Shown: positions 1 through 7,115 of the stretch, piece after piece | How positions within the stretch are numbered: position 1 is the first letter of the stretch | Layout of the letters: the number at the start of each line of letters is the position of its first letter | From: Oscillospiraceae bacterium | Lineage (GTDB): Bacteria > Bacillota > Clostridia > Oscillospirales > CAG-272 | Assembly (NCBI GenBank): GCA_009779295.1 | Contig: WREN01000014.1 | Coordinates: 1-16,946 of the forward strand | DNA: 16,946 nucleotides | Direction of reading: 5' to 3' | The notes under the pieces: model-generated | Told to the model about the DNA's origin: nothing | Seen by the model: only the letters and a program-made list of their open reading frames with translations | Databases searched by the model: none | Position numbers and translations under genes: made by a program

Positions 1-309
1 CAACTCCGCGACAATAATGTCGCCGCGCAGGATTCGGCTGCAGCGGTTGAAACTCACGCCTTTACTTTCACACGGCCAGCTCTGCGCGGTGATCCGGTCG
101 TAGGCATAAATCGGCTCGTAAATGCTCATACTCATCTTGCTGAGTATGAACGCCTTACCCTCAACGCGCAGTTTATTCGTATTGAAGTTGGTGCCTGCGC
201 ATTGTAAATCGGCGGTTTCCTGCATGTAACGCAGGACGTGCGAAGCGCTGATGATATTATTTACGTCGGAATCATAAAGCGCGACACGGTATTTTTCAGA
301 ATGTTTCAT
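1..309 (-). CDS. Acyl-ACP thioesterase (N-terminal part, truncated by window edge)
   Basis: The visible 103 residues start with ATG at 309 (MKHSEKYRVALYDSDVNN). The start resembles bacterial FatA/FatB-like acyl-ACP thioesterases (PF01643): a hot-dog first strand ending in a YDSDVNN segment (residues 12-18), then a helix with LRYMQETADLQ (26-36), where these enzymes carry the conserved helix after the 'D-x-D' turn. Such enzymes hydrolyse acyl-ACP to release free fatty acids in the cytoplasm. The start codon overlaps the aldolase stop codon as ATGA, so translation is probably coupled to the gene upstream. The C-terminal hot-dog domain and catalytic residues lie outside the window. A 4-hydroxybenzoyl-CoA-type thioesterase is the main alternative. 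The fold is fairly sure; the exact substrate is not visible. Confidence 0.75.
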   Translation of the reverse strand, partial: MKHSEKYRVALYDSDVNNIISASHVLRYMQETADLQCAGTNFNTNKLRVEGKAFILSKMSMSIYEPIYAYDRITAQSWPCESKGVSFNRCSRILRGDIIVAEL

Positions 310-1262
310 ATTTTGTTGTCCGACCCCAGCACGTTTAAAATCTTATGCGCGACCATCTTCTTTACCTCGGTGCGGGCAACGCCCAAATAATCACGCGGGT
401 CGAAGAGTTGCGGCGACGCCGTCATAACGCGCCTGATTCCTGCCGTCATCGCCAACCGTATATCCGAATCGATGTTGATCTTGCACACCGCCATCGAAGC
501 CGCCTGACGCAGCATTTCTTCCGGAACGCCGATAGCGTCGTCAAGTTTGCCGCCGCAATCGTTTATTTCAGCGACGAGATCCGGCATGACCGACGACGCG
601 CCGTGAAGCACTATCGGGAATCCGGGCAATCTTTTCGCGACTTCCTCGAGTATATCAAAACGCAGTCTCGGTTTTGTACCCGGTTTGAACTTATACGCGC
701 CGTGACTCGTCCCTATCGCGATCGCAAGTGAATCAACGCCGGTCTTGGTGACGAATTCCTGCACTTCATCCGGATTTGTGAACTGCGCGTCCTCGGCGGA
801 AACGTTGACCGCATCTTCGATGCCTGATAATTTACCTAATTCACCCTCGACGACAACGCCTTTTGCATGCGCGTAATCAACACAGCGCTTTGTCAATTCG
901 ATATTTTCGGTGAAGTTATAGTGCGAGCCGTCGATCATAACCGACGAAAATCCGCCGTCCACGCAGCTTTTGACTTCGGCAAACGCGTCATCCGGCGATT
1001 TACCCGCGCCGCCGTGGTCGAGATGCAGAGCGATTGGGATACCCGTACTTTCCATTGCAGCTTCAACCAATTTAATTAAGTAGATATGCCGTGCGTATTT
1101 GCGCGCGCCGGCGGATACCTGAAGGATAACCGGAGAATTAAGTTCGCCCGCGGCTTCCGTTATCGCCTGAATGATTTCCATGTTGTTTATGTTGAAAGCG
1201 CCTACCGCGTAACCGCCTTCATATGCCTTTTTAAACATTTCTTTCGTCGTTACCAATGACAT
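306..1262 (-). CDS. fba: Class II fructose-1,6-bisphosphate aldolase
   Basis: This zinc-dependent cytoplasmic glycolytic and gluconeogenic enzyme splits fructose-1,6-bisphosphate into DHAP and glyceraldehyde-3-phosphate. From ATG at 1262 it is 318 residues, close to the usual length of short class II aldolases. Visible motifs are HLDHGG (80-85, catalytic Asp82 and zinc ligand His83), VEGELG with Glu140, GTSHGAYK with zinc ligand His187, VLHGASS with His220, and the phosphate-binding NIDSD (263-267). The frame opens three codons earlier at a GTG (1271), but a GGGG-type ribosome site about 9 bases before the ATG supports 1262. It has its own promoter and lies downstream of a terminator, so it is separate from the sugar operon. 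Tagatose- or ketose-bisphosphate aldolases share these motifs, so substrate specificity is less sure than the family. Confidence 0.93.
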   Translation of the reverse strand: MSLVTTKEMFKKAYEGGYAVGAFNINNMEIIQAITEAAGELNSPVILQVSAGARKYARHIYLIKLVEAAMESTGIPIALHLDHGGAGKSPDDAFAEVKSCVDGGFSSVMIDGSHYNFTENIELTKRCVDYAHAKGVVVEGELGKLSGIEDAVNVSAEDAQFTNPDEVQEFVTKTGVDSLAIAIGTSHGAYKFKPGTKPRLRFDILEEVAKRLPGFPIVLHGASSVMPDLVAEINDCGGKLDDAIGVPEEMLRQAASMAVCKINIDSDIRLAMTAGIRRVMTASPQLFDPRDYLGVARTEVKKMVAHKILNVLGSDNKI

Positions 1263-1293
1263 AATATACACCCCTAAATTTTTATATATCTAT

Positions 1294-1322
1294 ATTTTAC
1301 CTTATTTTTGATATAAAATCAA
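1294..1322 (-). promoter_or_regulatory. Sigma-A-type promoter for the aldolase gene
   Basis: On the minus strand, TTGATT (1322-1317) and TAAAAT (1299-1294) are separated by exactly 17 bases in an AT-rich stretch. It lies just after the terminator of the upstream operon and 31 bases before the aldolase ATG. It would give a short leader with no room for a riboswitch. Confidence 0.6.
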
Positions 1323-1334
1323 GTAGTTTTTATT

Positions 1335-1368
1335 AAAAAACGATTACGGGAGCATAATTACTCCCGTA
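1335..1368 (-). terminator. Factor-independent terminator ending the sugar operon
   Basis: TACGGGAG (1345-1352) and CTCCCGTA (1361-1368) form a perfect 8-bp stem with an 8-base loop. On the minus strand the stem is followed, after four bases, by six T residues (1340-1335). It lies 49 bases past the stop codon of the solute-binding protein gene and just before the aldolase promoter, so it separates the two transcription units. Confidence 0.85.
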
Positions 1369-1416
1369 TGTAACAGCTATTATGAAAAACATAGGTTATA
1401 TAAATTTATCACAATT

Positions 1417-2859
1417 TCACTCAAAGAACACGTCAAACGCCTTTCCATAAAAATTCACAATTTCAGACTCCACGGATGCGTAATGCGACGCCAAATCTGT
1501 GGATTTTTTCGTGAATACTATATTTGAGATAAAACCTTGCGCGTTCGCGTTGCCTATCGTGAAACCAATGTCATACGTTTTTCCTAAATGCAGCATTTCA
1601 AGGATCTGATACGATTCCGGGTCGCGCGTTATCTTACCTTCAAGCACTTTCTCAAAGAATGCGGGCTTTAAATCAAGATAACTGTAATAAGACAGCGCTT
1701 CGAACAAAATGTCGGACAACAGTTGATTCTCAACCATCGACGGAATACAAAAGAATCCGCTCGCCGTCGAACTCATATATTTTTCCTGCGTCTCTTCATA
1801 TTTTGGCCACGGCAGGATCCCAACGTCAAATTCAAGGTCTCGCATCAAGAAGAACATCGCGCCGATGTCTAAAGTAGTCAAAAACGCATTGCCGTTTTTG
1901 AATATCGTCCAAAGCGGATTTGTCGGGAATCCGGCGTTGTTCGATGTAGCCGTGTATGCCATGCCGTTATACGCGAGGTTATACAGCCGCTCGACTACGG
2001 TCATCATGCGCTCGGTGTTAAGGTCGAGAATCGGATATCCGTCGGCGTCGCGGGTCGTTATCTTCTGCCCGTGCGCGTAAGAGAATCCCCAAGCATAACC
2101 TTGATGGAGCGTCATACCCCAGCGGTCGTCCGCGGTCATCACGCCGTCGCCGTCAAGATCGGCGGAAATATTCGAAATCGCGCCGTAAAACTTGTCATAA
2201 GTCCATGTGCCTTTAAAAACTTCGCCGTAAAGATCGATTTTCATATCGAAATCATCTATGTAATTTTTATTGAAAAGTATAGCGGAAAATCCCTGGTATG
2301 TGATCGTATACTCAGATATAGGCATGAACAATTTGCCGTTGACCGTATATTCCTCTGTTGCCGCCGCGTTCCACCACGGCTTCGACAGATCGGTGTATTC
2401 GAGATCGTAAATATTCTGCAGAGCTTTATTGCTGATAAGTTCAGGTATGCCCGTATTCGGATGAGGCAGGTATAAATCATAAGCCGTTTCGCCCGCCATC
2501 AGGCTCTTCATCAGAATGTTCGCCGAACCTCCTCCGTCTTTACATACAAATGTAACGTCGAACATTTCGCCGATTTTGGAATTGCGGCGGTAAACGGTAT
2601 CGTTTAGGATGTCGCCGTTCTCGGTTTCAACGGTAAGCCAATACCTTTCGTTGAACAAGTCGTCGCCGAGGATCAATACAGTCTTCCCGTCGAATGTAAT
2701 ATCCGGGAATACCGGCGGCAGTACGGCTGTGGTATCGGTATCTGTAACGGAATCATCGTCGGAAAGTTTGGGACCTTCGGTTTTGGATACGGTGTCGGAT
2801 GAGCACGCGTAGAGAAATATTAGTGCGAATAAAAATGTAAATGTTATAAATTTTTTCAT
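1417..2859 (-). CDS. Extracellular solute-binding lipoprotein (ABC-type, family 1-like)
   Basis: The protein has 480 residues. A lipoprotein signal peptide is clear: MKK, a hydrophobic core, and lipobox LYAC with Cys19 as the probable lipidated residue, followed by an Asp/Ser/Thr-rich linker (20-48). The rest resembles large carbohydrate-binding proteins of clostridial ABC transporters, with many aromatic residues and a segment around 222-250 holding a full EF-hand-like loop, D234-x-D236-x-D238-G239 with Asp245 at position 12, which probably binds calcium. An excellent AAAGGAGG (2866-2873) precedes ATG 2859. It is the last gene of the operon, 18 bases after the URO-D-like gene, and is followed by the terminator. 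No permease or ATPase gene lies in the operon, so it may use a shared transporter or act as a surface sensor. The ligand is inferred to be a sugar or oligosaccharide. Confidence 0.85.
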   Translation of the reverse strand: MKKFITFTFLFALIFLYACSSDTVSKTEGPKLSDDDSVTDTDTTAVLPPVFPDITFDGKTVLILGDDLFNERYWLTVETENGDILNDTVYRRNSKIGEMFDVTFVCKDGGGSANILMKSLMAGETAYDLYLPHPNTGIPELISNKALQNIYDLEYTDLSKPWWNAAATEEYTVNGKLFMPISEYTITYQGFSAILFNKNYIDDFDMKIDLYGEVFKGTWTYDKFYGAISNISADLDGDGVMTADDRWGMTLHQGYAWGFSYAHGQKITTRDADGYPILDLNTERMMTVVERLYNLAYNGMAYTATSNNAGFPTNPLWTIFKNGNAFLTTLDIGAMFFLMRDLEFDVGILPWPKYEETQEKYMSSTASGFFCIPSMVENQLLSDILFEALSYYSYLDLKPAFFEKVLEGKITRDPESYQILEMLHLGKTYDIGFTIGNANAQGFISNIVFTKKSTDLASHYASVESEIVNFYGKAFDVFFE

Positions 2860-2877
2860 GGTTTACCTCCTTTGAGT

Positions 2878-3984
2878 TCAATACCTTCCGTATTGTTGTA
2901 TCGCGTACATAACCACCCTCATACTTTCAAGCGAGGAGCCGTTATTGATCGAACCGGCAGTAGTGAGATTTAAGCCTTTAGTATTCTTTATCATTTCGCA
3001 GTCGCGTTTGACTTCGGCGATGATAGCGTTCGGATCGTTGCGCATAAACGTGAACGGCGCAAGACAGCCGTCGATTCGTGTGCGCGGCATGTATTTCCGG
3101 ATTTCGTCAACCAGCACGGTCGGTCCGAAATTGCACCCGGTAAGGTTTAACCTGCCGAGAATCGGGAGCAAATGACCCATTGCGGAATCGGAATGCTGGT
3201 ATCTGTAATCCGCCGGATTCGGGCTGTAGCGTTCAAACACGCCTTTCAAAACGGGATAGCCGAACTTCTCATACATTTCCGGCGTAAGAAGATTGGAATC
3301 GTCGTCGGCGAAACTGAATCCCACAGGGGATTGTCCCGCTTCAACGTCCATAATCTCCGCTATTCCCAAAATCACGCGCCGAATCGTATCGCTGAAACGC
3401 TCATAAAGTTCCGGAACGTCATAATACAAATAAATTAAATTTTCCGCCCCGTATATGGATGTAGCGAGGGTCACGGGTCCGCGGACACCGCGCCATACAT
3501 GGGGCTTTGTGCCGTGTATTTCAAAGATACGTTTCTTTTCGGATTCCCAATTAGGCGGCAAAATAAACTCGCGCAAGTCCAGTTTATCAACGTCGTCTAA
3601 CATCTTCTCCAACGCTTGCGGAGTTTTGATCGGGCTGTGCAGCCAAGCGCCGGTATTTTTACCCCACGAGTAAGTACCGCCGAAAACTTCACCGATCCCT
3701 TTGATTGCCGGGAACGCCGAATCTTCAGGCGCGAACGTTTCAGGCAGCAATCGCCTGCCGACGATTTTTTCCGCCTTATCGTTGTATCGTTTGTTCAACT
3801 CAATACGGCGTTCGCGCGGTTCCGACCCCCACGGATCGCCTTCTTCGCCGAGTTCCGCAAACACACATTCGGAAGACATCAGTATTCCCAAAGAGACTTG
3901 CGGAGCTTGTTCAAAGAAACAGTTATCCCTGTGCGCGATTTCGTCGTCTTTCCAGAATTGTTCCAAATCAACGGGGTACATCAT
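2878..3984 (-). CDS. Uroporphyrinogen-decarboxylase-fold (URO-D family) protein, not HemE
   Basis: The protein has 368 residues with URO-D superfamily features: RGPVTLA (168-174), FADDDSNLLTPEMYEKF (225-241), and YQHSDS (262-267) leading to LNLTGCNFGPTV (279-290). The superfamily holds true uroporphyrinogen decarboxylases and zinc-dependent methyltransferases of the MtaA/MtbA type. The N-terminal arginine-rich signature of HemE (RQAGR) is absent and no haem genes are near, so HemE is unlikely. His264, Asp266 and Cys307 could form a metal site resembling the His-x-Cys...Cys of methyltransferases; this is inference. The start ATG overlaps the aminotransferase stop as ATGA (a second ATG follows directly), with only a weak GTGGG ribosome site, so coupled translation is likely. 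Its role in a sugar operon is unknown. Confidence 0.8.
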   Translation of the reverse strand: MMYPVDLEQFWKDDEIAHRDNCFFEQAPQVSLGILMSSECVFAELGEEGDPWGSEPRERRIELNKRYNDKAEKIVGRRLLPETFAPEDSAFPAIKGIGEVFGGTYSWGKNTGAWLHSPIKTPQALEKMLDDVDKLDLREFILPPNWESEKKRIFEIHGTKPHVWRGVRGPVTLATSIYGAENLIYLYYDVPELYERFSDTIRRVILGIAEIMDVEAGQSPVGFSFADDDSNLLTPEMYEKFGYPVLKGVFERYSPNPADYRYQHSDSAMGHLLPILGRLNLTGCNFGPTVLVDEIRKYMPRTRIDGCLAPFTFMRNDPNAIIAEVKRDCEMIKNTKGLNLTTAGSINNGSSLESMRVVMYAIQQYGRY

Positions 3985-5294
3985 ATCCCACGCTGCATTT
4001 CGTCAACCGTTTCGAGGATAGCGTCAGCCATATAATCGAGCTGGTCTTTGCTGAGCCCGTAAATCGGCAAATGAGTGAACCTGCGGTCGAATACCTCTTC
4101 GCAGACCGGACAAGTTTCCGCGAGAGCGTCGCGGTTATAACCGAGCGTTTCAAGGATTTCAAAACGGTAGAGAGGTCCGAAATGCGGGATGTTAGTGACG
4201 CTCTTGTCTGTGAGCTTCTTCTTGAATATCTGAACATCGCCGCCGGCTTTTTCCGGGTCAATCTGAATCTGATAGAGATGGAACGTCGGCTTAACGTCGG
4301 CGGAACCCAAATGCTGCGGGATTATTGCCGGATTGCCCGCGAGACGCGAGTTCATGTATGTCGCGGCTTCACGGCGCATTTCGATGATTTGGTCGTAGCG
4401 TCCGATTTGAAGTTTCAAGCCGAGCGCCTGTATTTCGGTAGTGGAGTAATTGTTGGCGACGAACGGTTTATCTTTGCCGGGAATGGCGGTGATGTCGTAC
4501 AGCCAATTCTTGATTGCCTGTGAGAAATCCAATCCCAAGAAGCGCGCACGTTTCAAATGCGGGCGGATTTTATCAACATTCGTCGTGAGGATTCCGCCCT
4601 CGCCGAACGATGTCATGTTCTTGACTTCGTGGAAGCTGAACGAAGTGAAATCGGCAATAGTGCCGATCTTACGCCCTTTGTATTCCGCGCCGAAAGCATG
4701 TGCCGCGTCCTCGAGGACGGTGATGTCATGTTTACGTCCGAGTTCCATAATGGGGTCGAGGTCACAGGGATAGCCGCCGATGTCAACGGGTATGATGAGT
4801 TTCGTGCGGTCGGTGACTTTACGCGCAACATCCGCGGGATCCATGTTGAGCGTCAACGGGTCGATGTCAGCGATTACAACTTTTGCCCCTACGGCAAGCG
4901 GATACGCCATTGTTGCGATGAACGTTATAGCCGGAACGATAACTTCGTCGCCCGGACCGATACCCGCGTACTTTCCCGCGACTTCAAAGCCGGCGGTGGC
5001 GTTGGTGATGAACAGGCTGCCCTGCGCGCCGAGGTACTCGTCGACGGCGGCTTCCGCTTCCGCAACCTGCGTAGCGAGCGATAGCTTGCCGGGCGGGGCT
5101 GAAATCGTTGAAAGTTTGTTTATTGAATTTTCGACTTCTTTTATGACTGCGTCATAGTCCGAACCGGTGCCTTGCATTAAAAATTTTATTATCTCCATTA
5201 AATCCTGCGCATTGTAGTTCTCGCCCACCGCCGCCCAAGGCACGCGGGTTTCGCCGGTGTTGTAACGGAAGTCTGATGTGTTTTTCTTTTCCAT
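3981..5294 (-). CDS. DegT/DnrJ/EryC1/StrS-family PLP-dependent aminotransferase
   Basis: The 437-residue protein has the features of sugar aminotransferases that place an amino group on keto-sugars using glutamate or glutamine and PLP. They include the cofactor-phosphate region NATAGFEVA (98-106), GDEVIVPAITFIAT (115-128), the pyridine-contacting Asp196 in VLEDAAHAFGA (193-203), and the Schiff-base Lys225 in SFHEVKNMTSFGEGG (220-234). The C-terminal part carries the small-domain motif FHLYQIQID. An extension of about 60-70 residues precedes the usual family start and has no recognisable motif. ATG 5294 has an AAAGGAT ribosome site. The stop overlaps the start of the URO-D-like gene. A dehydratase (ColD-like, His instead of Lys) is excluded because the lysine is present. 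The exact sugar cannot be read. Confidence 0.9.
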   Translation of the reverse strand: MEKKNTSDFRYNTGETRVPWAAVGENYNAQDLMEIIKFLMQGTGSDYDAVIKEVENSINKLSTISAPPGKLSLATQVAEAEAAVDEYLGAQGSLFITNATAGFEVAGKYAGIGPGDEVIVPAITFIATMAYPLAVGAKVVIADIDPLTLNMDPADVARKVTDRTKLIIPVDIGGYPCDLDPIMELGRKHDITVLEDAAHAFGAEYKGRKIGTIADFTSFSFHEVKNMTSFGEGGILTTNVDKIRPHLKRARFLGLDFSQAIKNWLYDITAIPGKDKPFVANNYSTTEIQALGLKLQIGRYDQIIEMRREAATYMNSRLAGNPAIIPQHLGSADVKPTFHLYQIQIDPEKAGGDVQIFKKKLTDKSVTNIPHFGPLYRFEILETLGYNRDALAETCPVCEEVFDRRFTHLPIYGLSKDQLDYMADAILETVDEMQRGI

Positions 5295-5316
5295 GATATA
5301 AAATCCTTTCTGTATG

Positions 5317-6192
5317 TTAGATTATCTTTTTCCACAAAGAATGAACGGAATTTTCTTTAAAACCAATCCGGTAATAAAATTGCTGGTTTGATATAACAAG
5401 CGCGGTTTTAGCTCCCATTCCGATACAACGGTTTATACTTTCGTATACGGCCGCTTTGCCTAAACCGCGTTTACGGTATTCGGGGATTGTAACAACCGGT
5501 TCTACATAAGCTTCCCGCGTTTTCGGGTCATACCAAGTACCGCAATGAGCGGCGTATTCACCGTCGGGAGTCATAATAAAAACGGTAAGTTCAGGTATAA
5601 AATGGGGTTTAGCAATAATATCTTCTTCCGTAAAAGCAGGAGGTTCGCCCTCATGGTCAAAACCTTTCCACATTACTCTGAAATACTTATTTATATCCTT
5701 GCTTTCGGAATAATCCGTAACAATATATCCGCCGTTTAGATCGTATTTAAATTTTCCCTTAGAACAATCCAAAGCTGAAACGTATTCTTTCTCGTCGCTG
5801 AGATAAAAGCCCTGCTGTTCGGCATAGTTTATTAAAATTGCGTCGTTATCTTCGATATAAATTCCCGATATTCCATTTTCGGATAAATTTTTTTCAGCAT
5901 ATAAGAGCATTTCATGCTTTAACGTTTCATACTCGGGGTTACAAATGATATAGGCGGAACCCAATCTCATATCGTGCGTCGCTAAACCGACAATTTCATT
6001 GTCAAGCTCGAATAATCCGATTCGGGGCAAAGAATCCATATCAAGCATAGAATGTCCTATAAGCCATTCCCATCTTGCCCAATGCCAATTACAATTAAAA
6101 CTTTTCGCTCCATATTTTTGCAGAAAATTTATTACGCGAAAAAAGTCCGTGCAAAAACGCTCTTTCGGATAATGACTTATTGAAACATCCAT
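5317..6192 (-). CDS. GNAT-family N-acetyltransferase (double-domain)
   Basis: At 291 residues this is about twice a single GNAT domain. The C-terminal domain has a clear acetyl-CoA motif, YVEPVVTIPEYRKRGLGKAA (229-248), with R-x-x-G-x-G-type loop and a following helix. The N-terminal half (1-140) is a diverged, probably non-catalytic GNAT-like domain ending in YAEQQGFYLSDEKEYV. Such proteins acetylate amines of small molecules, peptides or aminoglycosides. The start 6192 has an AAAGGAT ribosome site that overlaps the stop of the SIS gene upstream, so it is co-transcribed. The gene is visibly more AT-rich than its SIS and aminotransferase neighbours, hinting at separate acquisition. Acetylation of an amino sugar made by the adjacent aminotransferase is an attractive but unproven role. 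Confidence 0.82.
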   Translation of the reverse strand: MDVSISHYPKERFCTDFFRVINFLQKYGAKSFNCNWHWARWEWLIGHSMLDMDSLPRIGLFELDNEIVGLATHDMRLGSAYIICNPEYETLKHEMLLYAEKNLSENGISGIYIEDNDAILINYAEQQGFYLSDEKEYVSALDCSKGKFKYDLNGGYIVTDYSESKDINKYFRVMWKGFDHEGEPPAFTEEDIIAKPHFIPELTVFIMTPDGEYAAHCGTWYDPKTREAYVEPVVTIPEYRKRGLGKAAVYESINRCIGMGAKTALVISNQQFYYRIGFKENSVHSLWKKII

Positions 6193-6195
6193 GTA

Positions 6196-6939
6196 TTAAA
6201 ATCCTTTTTCCTCGTACTGCCTGTAAAGCCCGTTATTGTACTCCACGTTCGGCGGGAAGTTGACGCTGCAAAGCATACCCGGAGTTACGCCCTTCTCGAT
6301 GATGAAATCGGTCGCGTCGGCGATGACAGCCCACATGATGTACGCCGCCGCGATACCCGAAGCGGGCATGATTTTGTGATCGTAGCTTTCGTGGTCTACC
6401 ATCGCGTCGCCGAACGGCGAACAGTTGTCGATGTTTACGTCGCCGAGTTCAAACAGGCGCTTGCCGCAGGTGTGTTGCGATTCTAACTGCGAGGAGTATT
6501 CATGCGAGCTTAATGTGATGAGCTTCACGCCGAACTTCTTCGCTTCAACGGCGAGGTCGATGACGTTCGTGGTCTTGCCCGAAACCGAACCGAGGATCAA
6601 TGTGTCGCCGGGGAGAGTGCCGGATGCGCGCAGAGCGAAGTTCGCCAAACCCTCCATCGACGGATCTACGCCCGCCGCGGCTTTATCACGCCGCCGCGTG
6701 TGGTTATCAACGCTGATGCCGTAACCGAAACGGCGGATGTAAACCGGCCCGCCGGCGCGGTTGAGAAGTTCGGAATTGATGAGATGTCCGGTGTCGAAGA
6801 TGGAAACACACCCTCCGGCGGCGATGGTGTCCGCGATAAGGTGAGCCGCGGCTTCGATGTTCTCCATTTGCGTGTCGCGAATCTTCGCGTATAAAGCGTC
6901 TACAGCTTCAAAATAACGTTGCTTTGTTGAGTTTTCCAT
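6196..6939 (-). CDS. SIS-domain protein, diverged UPF0309-like paralogue
   Basis: The 247-residue protein has the sugar isomerase (SIS) fold that binds phosphosugars: SIFDTGHLINSELLNRAGGP (46-65), LGSVSGKTTNVIDLAVEAKK (116-135), SSHEYSSQ (144-151), VNIDNCSPFGD (168-178). It aligns throughout with the next gene upstream (7116-7853), for example in the VSG, EYSS and DNC..FGD blocks, so the two are tandem paralogues. The sugar-phosphate-binding serine motifs differ from the usual UPF0309 pattern (GSGHS-like becomes DTGH), and the C-terminal SANIDGGD block is replaced by SVNFPPN. It may be an isomerase, a deaminase-like or etherase-like enzyme, or a sensor. A strong AGGAGGA site (6946-6952) precedes ATG 6939. 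A palindromic element separates it from its paralogue. Confidence 0.83.
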   Translation of the reverse strand: MENSTKQRYFEAVDALYAKIRDTQMENIEAAAHLIADTIAAGGCVSIFDTGHLINSELLNRAGGPVYIRRFGYGISVDNHTRRRDKAAAGVDPSMEGLANFALRASGTLPGDTLILGSVSGKTTNVIDLAVEAKKFGVKLITLSSHEYSSQLESQHTCGKRLFELGDVNIDNCSPFGDAMVDHESYDHKIMPASGIAAAYIMWAVIADATDFIIEKGVTPGMLCSVNFPPNVEYNNGLYRQYEEKGF

Positions 6940-6989
6940 GGTTTTTTCCTCCTAAATTTATAATAAAAGTTTAGTTACAACTTCGCTTG

Positions 6990-7110
6990 AATCCCCCCGA
7001 CGGCTACGCCGCCACCCCCCTTTAGCAAGGGGGACAAGAAGGAACGGGTATTCGTATCTCCCTTGCCCCCCTTGCTAAAGGGGGGTGGCGGCGTAGCCGT
7101 CGGGGGGATT
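6990..7110. repeat. 121-bp palindromic repeat element (copy 1)
   Basis: Two perfect 44-base inverted arms (6990-7033 and 7067-7110) flank a 33-base centre. Landmarks from the outside in are AATCCCCCC, GACGGCTACGCCGCCA and CCCTTTAGCAAGGGGG. It starts 5 bases after the stop of one SIS gene and ends 50 bases before the start of the next. It has no open frame of note and no clear target-site duplication. Its layout and the centre word GACAAGAA (7033-7040) are shared with the element at 16724-16840, so it belongs to a repeat family. As RNA it would form a very stable hairpin that could protect or attenuate the operon transcript. Confidence 0.9.
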
Positions 7111-7115
7111 CCGTC

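Noticed and set aside
2878..3984. Haem biosynthesis HemE.
   Set aside because: The RQAGR-type signature is missing, and no other haem genes are near.
3705..4523. A 272-residue open frame on the plus strand across the URO-D and DegT genes.
   Set aside because: It is antisense to two well-supported genes, has arginine-rich low-quality composition, no family motif and no ribosome site.
6990..7110. A plain rho-independent terminator after the first SIS gene.
   Set aside because: The arms are far longer than a terminator stem, no T-run follows the inner or outer stem, the following gene is in the same operon, and a related element occurs elsewhere.
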